Of a stretch of 64,000 bases of DNA, positions 53,815 through 60,998 are shown one piece after another. The number at the start of each line of letters is the position of its first letter. Position 1 is the first letter of the stretch. Where the stretch lies: contig OZ245791.1 in NCBI GenBank assembly GCA_965228125.1, positions 124,001 to 188,000 of the forward strand, in the 5' to 3' direction. The position numbers were made by a program, and so were the translations under genes. The DNA is from GWF2-38-69 sp965228125 (GTDB lineage Bacteria > Verrucomicrobiota > Lentisphaeria > Victivallales > GWF2-38-69). Below the pieces are notes generated by a model, which had not been told where the DNA came from, made no database searches, and worked only from the letters and a program-made list of their open reading frames with translations.

Positions 53815-53850
53815 TATATATAGTTGTTAGTTGATGGTTGGTGGGTTAGG
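53815..53850. repeat. Heptamer array R6 (gpE leader / tube 3' end)
   Basis: TAGTTGT/TAGTTGA/TGGTTGG/TGGGTTA units. The tube gene's TAA lies in it. The 26-bp piece at 53815-53840 is identical to 62096-62121 in array R9. Confidence 0.8.
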
Positions 53851-54301
53851 CGCCGGCGGATTTAGATTCGAGATACGGCACGCCGTCGATATTGATAAAA
53901 TCAGGGCTGGTGATCTTAAAAGGAACAGTGAACTGGCTTTTATCGGTGGACGTCTTGTCCACATCGAGGAGCTTAGACATAATTATCTTGCAGCCGAAGG
54001 CTTCTACTTTGAATTCGTCATCGCCAGCTTGAGCAAACGCATTGATATCAAAGGTCTCCATCATCTGAAAAGAGCCTGCTTTCTTTGCCGCTTCAACAAT
54101 GAGTTTAAATTCAGTTCTGTCCAGTGTCATTTCCCCTGAGGCTTCGACATCGCCCTGCACCCATCCGTCAGGGCGGCCGTCTTTTTTAGCCACTGCCGTA
54201 TTGTCAGTAATATCAATTGAAAACTTATCGGCATGGATGTCAGTGCCGCCGAGGGCGAAATCAAACGACATCCCGTTTATGCGCTGAATATTATTGCCCA
54301 T
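53846..54301 (-). CDS. Tail tube protein (DUF2597 type, gpFII equivalent)
   Basis: I use ATG 54301, eight bases after AAGGAG. The 151 residues read MSFDFALGGTDIHADKFSID, KKDGRPDGWVQGDVEASGEM, MMETFDINAFAQAGDDEFKV and SPDFINIDGVPYL, the DUF2597 pattern of kappa-type phages. It polymerises inside the sheath. Confidence 0.92.
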   Translation of the reverse strand: MGNNIQRINGMSFDFALGGTDIHADKFSIDITDNTAVAKKDGRPDGWVQGDVEASGEMTLDRTEFKLIVEAAKKAGSFQMMETFDINAFAQAGDDEFKVEAFGCKIIMSKLLDVDKTSTDKSQFTVPFKITSPDFINIDGVPYLESKSAGA

Positions 54302-54313
54302 ATTCAAATCTCC

Positions 54314-55525
54314 TTATTTCTTTTTGTTTGAAGTTTCTTTGGCAGGCTTTTTGAAAGAGAGTTTGACTTTACCGACAGACTGAGTGCTTTCATCAGACTG
54401 GTATCTGGTAAGGTCAAGTGCCATATAAATCCAGATTTTCTTTGGGCAGTCATGAGGAGCTGCACAGAAACCTATTACCACTTCCGTCCTGCTCTTCCAG
54501 GTAATCGTAAGATCGCCTTCTTTAGGGGGCTGGATGATACCTGGGAATTCAAGCGGCCCGATAATAATAGGCTGAGCCGCCACTCTCATCGGAGTCATGA
54601 AATAGGTTTTATTATTTGCTATGGACTTAGGTGTGGAGTTCAAATATCTGTCGGCAATTCTGGCTATGGCCCTGAGCCTTACCCTCCTTGCTAAATAGTC
54701 AAGGACTCGCCTGTTTTCATACACCTGAAAATCGCCCGTCTCGGTATCAAGCAGCATTTGATCAGCCCAGTAAGTACCGGCATATCCGGCATACCACTGT
54801 GGAACAGAGAATCGGGCGTTTGACATATCTGAAATGTCAGCCATTGAAAGTTCGATCCCGTTTTTATCGACAGGGTCATCTCCCAGATTTATAAGCGCCC
54901 CGGTTGCTACTCTCATCGGAGTGTCTGCCACGGTTACCGCCGGATTGCAGAGCCTACCGCAAACCACTCCCAGATTGTTACCGTGAAGATTAGGCACGAC
55001 GGCCACTCTATCGGCTACCTGTCCGGTAATAAGTGCCTTGATTCTTGCCGCGTAATCAGCCCAGGTTTCGGTAGCTTTGTCAATTCCTGAGCAGCACATT
55101 TGAGCAGTCAGGTATTTGCCGTAACTTGTCATTGTGCTTATCATTGCAGCCTGAGCACTCTTTATTTCGTTAGCATCTGTTATTTCGGTCGTTAGTACCA
55201 CAGCTTCGACCTGCAGGTCAAAAGGCTTGTCCATCGCTGTATCGAGCACCTTTACCCAGTCGTCCGTTGCAGGGTCTATGGGTATGGCATAACAGTAAAA
55301 ACTATCCGTCGCTGCATTGAGGACAGCCGCGCTGATATGGGTCTTGAGGTCAGAATCTCCCGAACCCAGCAGCTCGTCCAAATCTGAATCAGCTCCTATT
55401 GAAAGAATTTTATGAAGGTTGTCGGGATTTGCTGCTTTCCCGATATAGAGAAAAACCCGTTCAGCTTCAACCGGCTCCCCCTGCTGCATGTTCAGTTGTG
55501 TAACAATTACTTGTCCTATTGACAT
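54314..55525 (-). CDS. Tail sheath protein (DUF2586 type, gpFI equivalent)
   Basis: The 403 residues include AERVFLYIGKAANPDNLHKI, VVPNLHGNNLGVVCGRLCNP, NARFSVPQWYAGYAGTYWAD, ENRRVLDYLARRVRLRAIAR and a basic Lys-rich tail. They match the DUF2586 sheath of Vibrio kappa/K139. AAAAGGAG precedes the ATG. It is the first gene of the tail transcript, with the moron region upstream. Confidence 0.93.
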   Translation of the reverse strand: MSIGQVIVTQLNMQQGEPVEAERVFLYIGKAANPDNLHKILSIGADSDLDELLGSGDSDLKTHISAAVLNAATDSFYCYAIPIDPATDDWVKVLDTAMDKPFDLQVEAVVLTTEITDANEIKSAQAAMISTMTSYGKYLTAQMCCSGIDKATETWADYAARIKALITGQVADRVAVVPNLHGNNLGVVCGRLCNPAVTVADTPMRVATGALINLGDDPVDKNGIELSMADISDMSNARFSVPQWYAGYAGTYWADQMLLDTETGDFQVYENRRVLDYLARRVRLRAIARIADRYLNSTPKSIANNKTYFMTPMRVAAQPIIIGPLEFPGIIQPPKEGDLTITWKSRTEVVIGFCAAPHDCPKKIWIYMALDLTRYQSDESTQSVGKVKLSFKKPAKETSNKKK

Positions 55526-55635
55526 ATTTAGCTCCTTTTAGATTAGAATTCTTGTTTTCCCGCAGCTCATATAGACGGCTAAAATTAACCTAAAAATTTT
55601 TTCACTTTTTTTTGTAAGAAATTAGTTTTTTTGGT

Positions 55636-55664
55636 TTGAATTACTACGGATTACGTAGTATAGT
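55636..55664 (+). promoter_or_regulatory. Repressible promoter with operator dyad between -35 and -10
   Basis: TTGAAT (55636-55641) and TATAGT (55659-55664) are exactly 17 bp apart. The perfect dyad TACTACG-N5-CGTAGTA (55642-55660) fills the spacer and overlaps the -10. Transcription would start about 55671. This is a textbook repressor-controlled layout, pointing away from the sheath operon. Confidence 0.75.
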
Positions 55665-55683
55665 AAACACATAGTAAGAAATA

Positions 55684-55696
55684 AATGCTCTTTGAA
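55684..55696 (+). promoter_or_regulatory. boxA-like sequence in the moron leader
   Basis: TGCTCTTTGAAAA resembles the boxA antitermination element of rRNA leaders (TGCTCTTTAACA). It lies in the first 15-25 bases of the predicted transcript. It may be coincidental, as it overlaps a 21-codon leader frame starting at ATG 55685 and ending at TAA 55748-55750. Confidence 0.35.
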
Positions 55697-55746
55697 AATC
55701 TGAGAATTGGCTTAAACAAACCCAAAAAACAAAAGGAGGTGATGAA

Positions 55747-55839
55747 ATAAAAGCGAAGTTTAAGCCCCTGAAATGGTTCAGCCTGAAACTTAAGTGTAGG
55801 ATACTCAAGCTCAGGCTGAAAGTCGAAATCAAATTGTAA
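55747..55839 (+). CDS. Tiny basic peptide with apparent ATA start
   Basis: AAGGAGG ends seven bases before an ATA codon that opens a 30-residue frame: IKAKFKPLKWFSLKLK, then CRILKLRLKVEIKL and stop. Lys/Arg and hydrophobic residues alternate, giving a strongly basic amphipathic peptide. There is no ATG, GTG or TTG in this frame between the previous stop and the ATA. A 21-codon leader frame ends overlapping the ATA (ATAA), so translation may be coupled. It could be a membrane-active or nucleic-acid-binding peptide, or the unit may be an sRNA. Start choice is unusual. Confidence 0.45.
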   Translation: MKAKFKPLKWFSLKLKCRILKLRLKVEIKL

Positions 55840-55846
55840 CTTCAAA

Positions 55847-55872
55847 TTCCCCCCGAAAGGGGGGGGCTTTTT
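55847..55872 (+). terminator. Terminator of the small plus-strand unit
   Basis: A CCCCCC/GGGGGG stem with GAAA loop, followed by CTTTTT, 8-10 bp past the peptide stop. It closes a transcript of only about 200 nt. Confidence 0.85.
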
Positions 55873-55912
55873 ATAATATATATATCTTAATATTAAATAA
55901 GAAAGGTGTCCT

Positions 55913-56092
55913 ATGAATGATTTCGAGAAATTTTTAAAAAAACATAATATAACGCAGTACCGATTTCACAAAATAACGGGTATTCCTCAGACAACATTGC
56001 AAGATATAAAAAAGCGCGATCATGTCCCCTCATATATGAAATACATGCTGCAATTGATGGAATTCAAAAAATCGGTTACAGGGAATTTTTAA
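55913..56092 (+). CDS. Cro-like helix-turn-helix protein (59 aa)
   Basis: AAAGGTG lies before ATG 55913. The sequence MNDFEKFLKKHNITQYRFHK, then ITGIPQTTLQDIKKRDHVPS and MKYMLQLMEFKKSVTGNF, is a compact HTH: helix 2 and 3 correspond to TQYRFHKITGIPQTTLQDI. It resembles small Cro/CI-type regulators. It is transcribed away from the tail operon between two terminators, and the nearby dyad operator is a candidate target. Confidence 0.75.
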   Translation: MNDFEKFLKKHNITQYRFHKITGIPQTTLQDIKKRDHVPSYMKYMLQLMEFKKSVTGNF

Positions 56093-56115
56093 GCCCTCGA
56101 TCGAGGGCTTTTTTA
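56091..56115 (+). terminator. Terminator of the HTH gene
   Basis: The perfect 18-bp palindrome AGCCCTCGATCGAGGGCT is followed by TTTTT. It also abuts the end of convergent gene S. Confidence 0.85.
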
Positions 56116-56787
56116 TTTCATTTTTGAATTGATTTTATCAAGTATTGCATCGCCCATCTTGTCCTGATCTGCCTGAGAAGCTCCCAGAAACGAGCGCGCC
56201 GGAGTTCTGATCTGCCAAACCTGATTGTGCGCTGAATGTACGATTGTGTGATAAATGGCTCCGGCCTGTCCAAGAGAAATATTATCCATTATCCATTTAA
56301 CTGAAACTTTTCGTCTGCCGTTTTTGCTTTTAAGAGTGAAATCATTTTCAACAAGCTTTTTAGCCAGGGAGCGCGGGCAAGAGCCCTTTTTCTGTCTGTC
56401 AATATTAAAAGACGCTTCCTTTTTTTGAAGCTGTTTGACAGATCCTATATCGATAGCCCCTTCCTGCTGCTTTCTGGCAACTGATCCTGTAAGCGGGTTT
56501 TTGTAGGTAACTGTAGCGGACAATGAATCTCCATAGAATCGCATATTCTTCTGCAGAGAAACTTTTCTCTCCATTCGTTTTTTGCCTTTCTTTCTCTGCT
56601 CCCATGCACTGCCTTCCACATCGCTCTGATTCCGGTAATGGTCCCTGGCCTTTTTTCCCACGGCGCGAACCATCGATAAAAGGAATGTCCGCTTCTCCTC
56701 CGGAGAGAGAATAAGAAGTTTAAAATCCTTTGAGATTTGACGCAGCGCGTTCTTAGGATTTTCTTGTATTCTTATTACTTCCTGCAT
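56113..56787 (-). CDS. Tail completion protein S-like
   Basis: The 224 residues contain ARDHYRNQSDVEGSAWEQRK, GAIDIGSVKQLQKKEASFNI, KRMERKVSLQKNMRFYGDSL and a C-terminal ASQADQDKMGDAILDKINSK, the pattern of P2 gpS/Mu gpG-like tail completion proteins. It follows gene R by 6 bp; R's stop and S's start share the GGGAATAGGG sequence. Confidence 0.82.
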   Translation of the reverse strand: MQEVIRIQENPKNALRQISKDFKLLILSPEEKRTFLLSMVRAVGKKARDHYRNQSDVEGSAWEQRKKGKKRMERKVSLQKNMRFYGDSLSATVTYKNPLTGSVARKQQEGAIDIGSVKQLQKKEASFNIDRQKKGSCPRSLAKKLVENDFTLKSKNGRRKVSVKWIMDNISLGQAGAIYHTIVHSAHNQVWQIRTPARSFLGASQADQDKMGDAILDKINSKMK

Positions 56788-56793
56788 ATTTCC

Positions 56794-57282
56794 CTATTCC
56801 CGAGCCACTTTCTTAATCGCATCCATGAGTTCGAAACTTGTTGCAATATCAAAGGTGTAACCGTCAATCTTCCATTTCATATCTATCCAGTCGATCGGGC
56901 CGTCATCGTCCTGCGAAAGATAGATATTGTCAACGAACGGAATCGAAATCTCCATGTCAAATAGTGTGTCATTTATCCTAAAGAACTCTACATTAGGCTG
57001 TGATAGCTTAAAATTTTCACGGGTGTTGTCATTGTCCATCAGCCAGGTCGTTACGAATAATAACAGGTAAATGACAAGCTCCTGATTGATGCGCTCGACT
57101 GTTATTACGCCCGTATAATGCCAGGAAAGGATCTGCCAGCCTGCTGTAGTTTCCTTTCTGCCTCCAAATTCCGCCTTTCCGTCCTCTATCCAGCTGTCGA
57201 AAGCTTCCTTATTGAGTTTAAGATAATCCTTTTTGGTCAGGATGTACTTGTATAATTCCGCGAATTTATTTGTGCTGCTCAT
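56794..57282 (-). CDS. Tail completion protein R-like
   Basis: The 162 residues (NKFAELYKYILTKKDYLKLN; FGGRKETTAGWQILSWHYTG; IDWIDMKWKIDGYTFDIATS) correspond to P2 gpR by place and size. The ATG has no ribosome site; heptamer array R7 ends one to two bases before it. Confidence 0.72.
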   Translation of the reverse strand: MSSTNKFAELYKYILTKKDYLKLNKEAFDSWIEDGKAEFGGRKETTAGWQILSWHYTGVITVERINQELVIYLLLFVTTWLMDNDNTRENFKLSQPNVEFFRINDTLFDMEISIPFVDNIYLSQDDDGPIDWIDMKWKIDGYTFDIATSFELMDAIKKVARE

Positions 57283-57326
57283 ATTCGTGACTCGGGGTTC
57301 GTGGTTCGTGGTTCGGGGTTCGTGGA
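57283..57326. repeat. Heptamer array R7 (gene R leader)
   Basis: Six tandem heptads of TTCGTGG/CTCGGGG/TTCGGGG type; on the coding strand CCACGAA, CCCCGAG and similar. Ends at the ATG of R. Confidence 0.85.
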
Positions 57327-57366
57327 GATTATATAATGCTGAAAGATTAAGCTAAAAACCACGAAA

Positions 57367-57393
57367 CAAAAAAGCCCCGGATTTCTCCGGGGC
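57367..57393 (-). terminator. Terminator after the 118-aa gene
   Basis: GCCCCGGA/TCCGGGGC stem and a T run on the minus strand, 11 bp past the stop. Confidence 0.88.
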
Positions 57394-57403
57394 GGCATAA
57401 CTG

Positions 57404-57760
57404 CTAAATTTCTATAGTTTCTCCTCCGATCCATTTGTCGAATTTACGGCCTATTTCGTTTTCAATATTACTTGAATGCCTGGAATACGCTTGACACAGT
57501 GTATACTGGAGCTGGGACATGCACGAGTTTACGAAAGGGCATTTCTTTTCATAGAACAGTTCATTCACCGCTTCGGTTTTAATCTCATTCAGGTCTTCAA
57601 GAGCGCAGGCGGAATAGTCCTCGATTTGCCTCCCGAATTCAGGAAGGATTGCTTTCAGTTCCTTTATGAGGGCTTCGATTTTCTGTGCCTTTATTACCTC
57701 TTCCTTGTAGAGTTTGCAGTTCCTGTCAACCTCTTTTACTGTTTGGGTTTTTTCTTGCAT
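57404..57760 (-). CDS. Phage protein of unknown function (118 aa, Cys-containing helical)
   Basis: AAAGGAG lies nine bases upstream of the ATG. Mostly helical and charged (VKEVDRNCKLYKEEVIKAQK; ALEDLNEIKTEAVNEL), with four Cys (CPFVNSC, LCQAYSRH and one N-terminal). It occupies the head-to-tail interval where P2 carries lysis genes. No domain recognised. Confidence 0.6.
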   Translation of the reverse strand: MQEKTQTVKEVDRNCKLYKEEVIKAQKIEALIKELKAILPEFGRQIEDYSACALEDLNEIKTEAVNELFYEKKCPFVNSCMSQLQYTLCQAYSRHSSNIENEIGRKFDKWIGGETIEI

Positions 57761-57781
57761 TTTTGCATTCTCCTTTAGAAT

Positions 57782-57819
57782 AAAAAAGCCCCCGACTGGA
57801 AGGCATCACCCTTGTCGGG
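57782..57819 (-). terminator. Terminator upstream of the 118-aa gene
   Basis: CCCGAC/GTCGGG outer pairs enclose 17 bases and are followed on the minus strand by a T run. It separates the DUF2335 gene from the next unit. The stretch 57820-57970 shows no gene. Confidence 0.6.
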
Positions 57820-57970
57820 AAACCGTACAACCAGTTTAACCCTATCCAATCGAAGGCAAAAAAATAGAGACTTTATCCACTATAGAGTTTGTGACGCTCT
57901 ATCGTCCGTGTGGTCTGCTTGTGATGTAGCAGAATAATTGTCAAAGAAACGCTATAAGGATAGCACGCTA

Positions 57971-58453
57971 TTATTTTTTGTCAAGCGGTTTAGGCAAAGG
58001 CGGCATTTTGCTCTTATTTGAGATAAAAGCTAAAACAATTGTAACAAGATTGGCTCCGCATATGATTGTCCCTGCCGTAGGACTTCCGCTATAAACAAGA
58101 AATCCGCCAATGGAAAATACAAATAGAGCCAGAATAAAAGCAAATATCTGCCCTTTTGAATCTCGGCCGGAGTCTCTTTTCTCAAGAAGATGCCTATGGG
58201 ATTGTTCTTTCTCCATTTCAGTAAAAATGATTTCAGCAGCTCTTGGATATAGATTTTGGTAGCGCTCCAATTCAGAAGCCGAAGGAATAGGCCCGGATGT
58301 CTGAGATATTTCTATACGTTGATGCCTTAAAAAAAACGAAACAATAGAGTTTTGCTCATTCTTGCTTAACTTATTTAGACCAGGAACCAGTTTTTTGATA
58401 TTCTCTATAGCAAAATCCTTAGGAGGTAGATTATTATTTTGTTCTGTGGTCAT
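57971..58453 (-). CDS. DUF2335 membrane protein
   Basis: The 160 residues match DUF2335: YPRAAEIIFTEMEKEQSHRH, LLEKRDSGRDSKGQIFAFIL, with two membrane segments (ILALFVFSIGGFLVYSG and IICGANLVTIVLAFI). Common in mobile elements; function unknown. It might act in lysis, since no holin or endolysin is otherwise visible. It overlaps the 64-aa gene by 20 bp. Confidence 0.8.
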   Translation of the reverse strand: MTTEQNNNLPPKDFAIENIKKLVPGLNKLSKNEQNSIVSFFLRHQRIEISQTSGPIPSASELERYQNLYPRAAEIIFTEMEKEQSHRHLLEKRDSGRDSKGQIFAFILALFVFSIGGFLVYSGSPTAGTIICGANLVTIVLAFISNKSKMPPLPKPLDKK

Positions 58454-58628
58454 TATTAAACCTGATCAATGATTTTTCCATATCTCTTCCCAGAGCTTGT
58501 GTATCTGAATAAATTGCTTCTGCGTCGGTTCTAGTCTTATCCCTGCGGGATGTGTAATAGTTTCCGGTAATATCAAGCAGTGAACCCATTCCGATAATAA
58601 AATGGTTTAGTATTACTCTCGCTGTCAT
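58434..58628 (-). CDS. Small phage protein paired with DUF2335 (64 aa)
   Basis: MTARVILNHFIIGMGSLLDI, then TGNYYTSRRDKTRTDAEAIY and LGRDMEKSLIRF. The GSLLDIxGxY...DxxAxGRD pattern recurs in small proteins encoded just before DUF2335 in other phages. Function unknown. Confidence 0.6.
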   Translation of the reverse strand: MTARVILNHFIIGMGSLLDITGNYYTSRRDKTRTDAEAIYSDTQALGRDMEKSLIRFNNDHRTK

Positions 58629-58691
58629 AGCACCCTCGTTTTTGTTTAGCCTGAACTATAATGTTATCGGGAAAATATGTATTGTCAAGCG

Positions 58692-59165
58692 CTAAATAAT
58701 CGATACCATGGCGGCGGGTTCGCCGCAGACTGCTTTGATAGCCTGTTCGGCGAACTGCCGGTAAGTGGCCTCGGTTTCATCAGAAGTTTTAGCAAGGTTA
58801 TCTGCGTCTTTTCTGCGGTCGAGAGTTTGCATTTCTTTTAAGGCCCAAGCTTTAGCGTAACAACTCACTGCCCTGATGTAATTAGTTACCTTTATGGAGA
58901 CCTCATTGATTTTGTCTGCCGGGACTTCCGCAAGAGTTTTATAACCTTTTTTAGTCATGAAATACTTGTAGCATTCGAGTTCCTGATTGGCATCGCCCAT
59001 CGAAATAACCAGATGATTGACTATCGTAGCGTCCGGGAGTTCCTGCGGGATCCTGTACTGATTAACATAGTCCTGCACATTGATATCGGGAAAGAAACCG
59101 TTATTGCTTATCGTTTCCGGAAGGTCTCGTTTTTTTTCCTCTTTCGGGCTTATTTCGTACGCCAT
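58692..59165 (-). CDS. Head completion protein L-like
   Basis: The 157 residues (DINVQDYVNQYRIPQELPDA; DANQELECYKYFMTKKGYKT; WALKEMQTLDRRKDADNLA) fit gpL, which sits under the portal and connects head to tail. It lies between M and the small genes as in P2. Array R8 ends two bases before its ATG and no ribosome site is present. Confidence 0.85.
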   Translation of the reverse strand: MAYEISPKEEKKRDLPETISNNGFFPDINVQDYVNQYRIPQELPDATIVNHLVISMGDANQELECYKYFMTKKGYKTLAEVPADKINEVSIKVTNYIRAVSCYAKAWALKEMQTLDRRKDADNLAKTSDETEATYRQFAEQAIKAVCGEPAAMVSII

Positions 59166-59199
59166 AGATAGTTGATAGTTGATTAGTATTTCGTGGTTA
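59164..59199. repeat. Heptamer array R8 (gene L leader)
   Basis: TAGTTGA tandem units, then TTAGTATTTCGTGG. On the coding strand AACTATC repeats directly precede the ATG. Confidence 0.8.
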
Positions 59200-59257
59200 A
59201 AAAGGCGTCCTTTGTTTCCTTGCTGATTTCTGCCCTTGGCACATCAACAATCCACAT
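59183..59257 (-). CDS. Possible 24-aa peptide between M and L
   Basis: A small frame MWIVDVPRAEISKETKDAF, ending LTTKY, in the M-L gap. It is also the in-frame continuation of gene M beyond its TAG (HPTRWRP precedes it). It ends inside array R8. Reality uncertain. Confidence 0.25.
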   Translation of the reverse strand: MWIVDVPRAEISKETKDAFLTTKY

Positions 59258-59278
59258 CGGACGCCAGCGGGTGGGGTG

Positions 59279-59971
59279 CTACTTCAGTTTCTTTTCAATA
59301 AGCTTCCGGAGTTTTGCTATAGTGGTCTTGACCTTTGCGGCTTTCTCGTCTGTCTTTTCAGCCAGTAAATAGAGTTCGAGAGCCTTTTCATAGTCGGCGT
59401 TCTTTTCGGCCTGCTCGGCAGCTATCTTGTAATAGCCACATTTTATAGCGTCATGTATTGGCCAGTCCATAACTTTAGTTAACATTTCTGAAAAATAAGG
59501 TTCGATAGACTCATTGTGCCTGAAGCAGTGTTCGCACCACTCCCTAAAAGAGTCCGCTATAAATACATGCAAAGTACGGGTGTATTGCGTGGGCATGGAC
59601 TGTTTCTGCTCTATGCAGATATTTGCCAGGCGCAGCGCATTATTTATGTCATGGACATCAAAGCACCATATCATACATTGCACTAAAACAGGATTCTTGA
59701 AGACTTCGTCCCGGGCAAGGTAGTTTTCTACATACGGCAGATAACGCGGGACCAGCTCGTTTTTCTTGCAATTCGAGCGCGCCGACCCCTGAGGCAGATC
59801 GGTAAGGCGCTTGATATCAGAAGCAAGAGAAGTTATAAGCAATTCAAACTTTGCTATATCGTCAGTTTTCACTGCAATATCTTGTGTTTGCTTTTTGTCA
59901 AGAGAAGCTTTAATCGCCGCGATGCGTTTCTCTTTTGTGATACGATTCTTGAAATCAAGCGCTATGGTCAT
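59279..59971 (-). CDS. Terminase small subunit, P2 gpM-like
   Basis: The 230 residues (ARSNCKKNELVPRYLPYVEN; VQCMIWCFDVHDINNALRLA; WCEHCFRHNESIEPYFSEML; DWPIHDAIKCGYYKIAAEQA) match gpM, the endonuclease subunit that cuts cos sites. The conserved ExCFDV-like region reads WCFDVHDI. It lies 11 bp after the capsid gene. Confidence 0.9.
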   Translation of the reverse strand: MTIALDFKNRITKEKRIAAIKASLDKKQTQDIAVKTDDIAKFELLITSLASDIKRLTDLPQGSARSNCKKNELVPRYLPYVENYLARDEVFKNPVLVQCMIWCFDVHDINNALRLANICIEQKQSMPTQYTRTLHVFIADSFREWCEHCFRHNESIEPYFSEMLTKVMDWPIHDAIKCGYYKIAAEQAEKNADYEKALELYLLAEKTDEKAAKVKTTIAKLRKLIEKKLK

Positions 59972-59982
59972 GGTATCCTCCC

Positions 59983-60996
59983 TTAGTTGACAAACTCTAC
60001 ATTGTCAGCTTCGATAGCAGATATGCCATCGAGGTCGCTTATCATGTAGGCTTCGTTCATACTGATATAATCTACGACGCGGTCAAACTTAGGTTCATCC
60101 TGAGTCCTGCGCCTTACAGATGTATCCTGGTAATTGATCTGCAGGTTTCTGAGGTCGGTAACCATGAAACCGTTTGTCGGATAATTAGCTACAACCATGC
60201 TCGGGAGAGTGCCATAAGACTTCTGCAGCACCTGAATCATGTTTTTTTCTGTCGGCCTTTCGCCCCATGTGCCAAGAGCCTTGCCCATGTCGTTAGCTAC
60301 CAGCCCCTGTCCGATGACTACAACTTCCTGCCCTGTCCTGTCCTTGATAGGAATCATCTGGTAAACATCATAAACGAGCTGGTCTAGGTTCCTGTAATCG
60401 CCTGTAGGGCCTATCTGGATCTTGCCGCTGCCTTGTTTAGCTTCCGTGAGGTAGTGTTCAGGGCGTGTTTCTTTCAGGAATTGAATCCAGCCTTTATTTA
60501 CGTCCTGCAGCTCAGGATATTTAACGCGGTCGGTATTTTCTGCAGCAAACTGGCCGTAGAAACCTATAAGCATCCTGTCAAGCCCTATGCGGCGGAAAAC
60601 AGCATTCATATAGCGCTGTGAAAAATCGGGGAACCTGGCCCATGTGTCCAGGGTATTATAGGCAATGCCTACGTCAAAGTTCGTTTGCGCGCATTTGTAT
60701 CTGGGGCCGTCCGGATCCAGAGCCATAGAAGGCTCTCTGGGATTGTTCGGGGACGCCGTTTTTGTCCTGCCGGCAAGCGTATTTTGCATCTGTATCCTGA
60801 CCGCTTCGCCTTCCATGTCCACGACAGGTATCATGGATACAGCTTTCAGAAAATCGATCGAATCCTGAATGGCGTCATTGAGCCTGATAGCCATAGGGGG
60901 AAGCACATCGAAACCTTCGGCAGTATTTGTCACGGAATAGGTTCTTGCCATTGAAGCGACATGAGCATTGTATTTAACTCTGGTTGCGTTACGCAT
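59983..60996 (-). CDS. Major capsid protein, P2 gpN-like
   Basis: The 337 residues follow gpN: FDVLPPMAIRLNDAIQDSID, DPDGPRYKCAQTNFDVGIAY, MNAVFRRIGLDRMLIGFYGQ, VVIGQGLVANDMGKALGTWG and VYQMIPIKDRTGQEVV. This is the HK97-fold shell protein. It begins 2 bp after gene O's stop. Confidence 0.93.
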   Translation of the reverse strand: MRNATRVKYNAHVASMARTYSVTNTAEGFDVLPPMAIRLNDAIQDSIDFLKAVSMIPVVDMEGEAVRIQMQNTLAGRTKTASPNNPREPSMALDPDGPRYKCAQTNFDVGIAYNTLDTWARFPDFSQRYMNAVFRRIGLDRMLIGFYGQFAAENTDRVKYPELQDVNKGWIQFLKETRPEHYLTEAKQGSGKIQIGPTGDYRNLDQLVYDVYQMIPIKDRTGQEVVVIGQGLVANDMGKALGTWGERPTEKNMIQVLQKSYGTLPSMVVANYPTNGFMVTDLRNLQINYQDTSVRRRTQDEPKFDRVVDYISMNEAYMISDLDGISAIEADNVEFVN

Positions 60997-60998
60997 AA

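Noticed and set aside
55644..55845. Two minus-strand frames (62-64 codons) over the moron promoter and peptide
   Set aside because: They lack a good start and cover a strong plus-strand promoter, ribosome site and terminator; the plus-strand reading explains the region better. A TTG start at 55845 with GGGG upstream keeps a small doubt.
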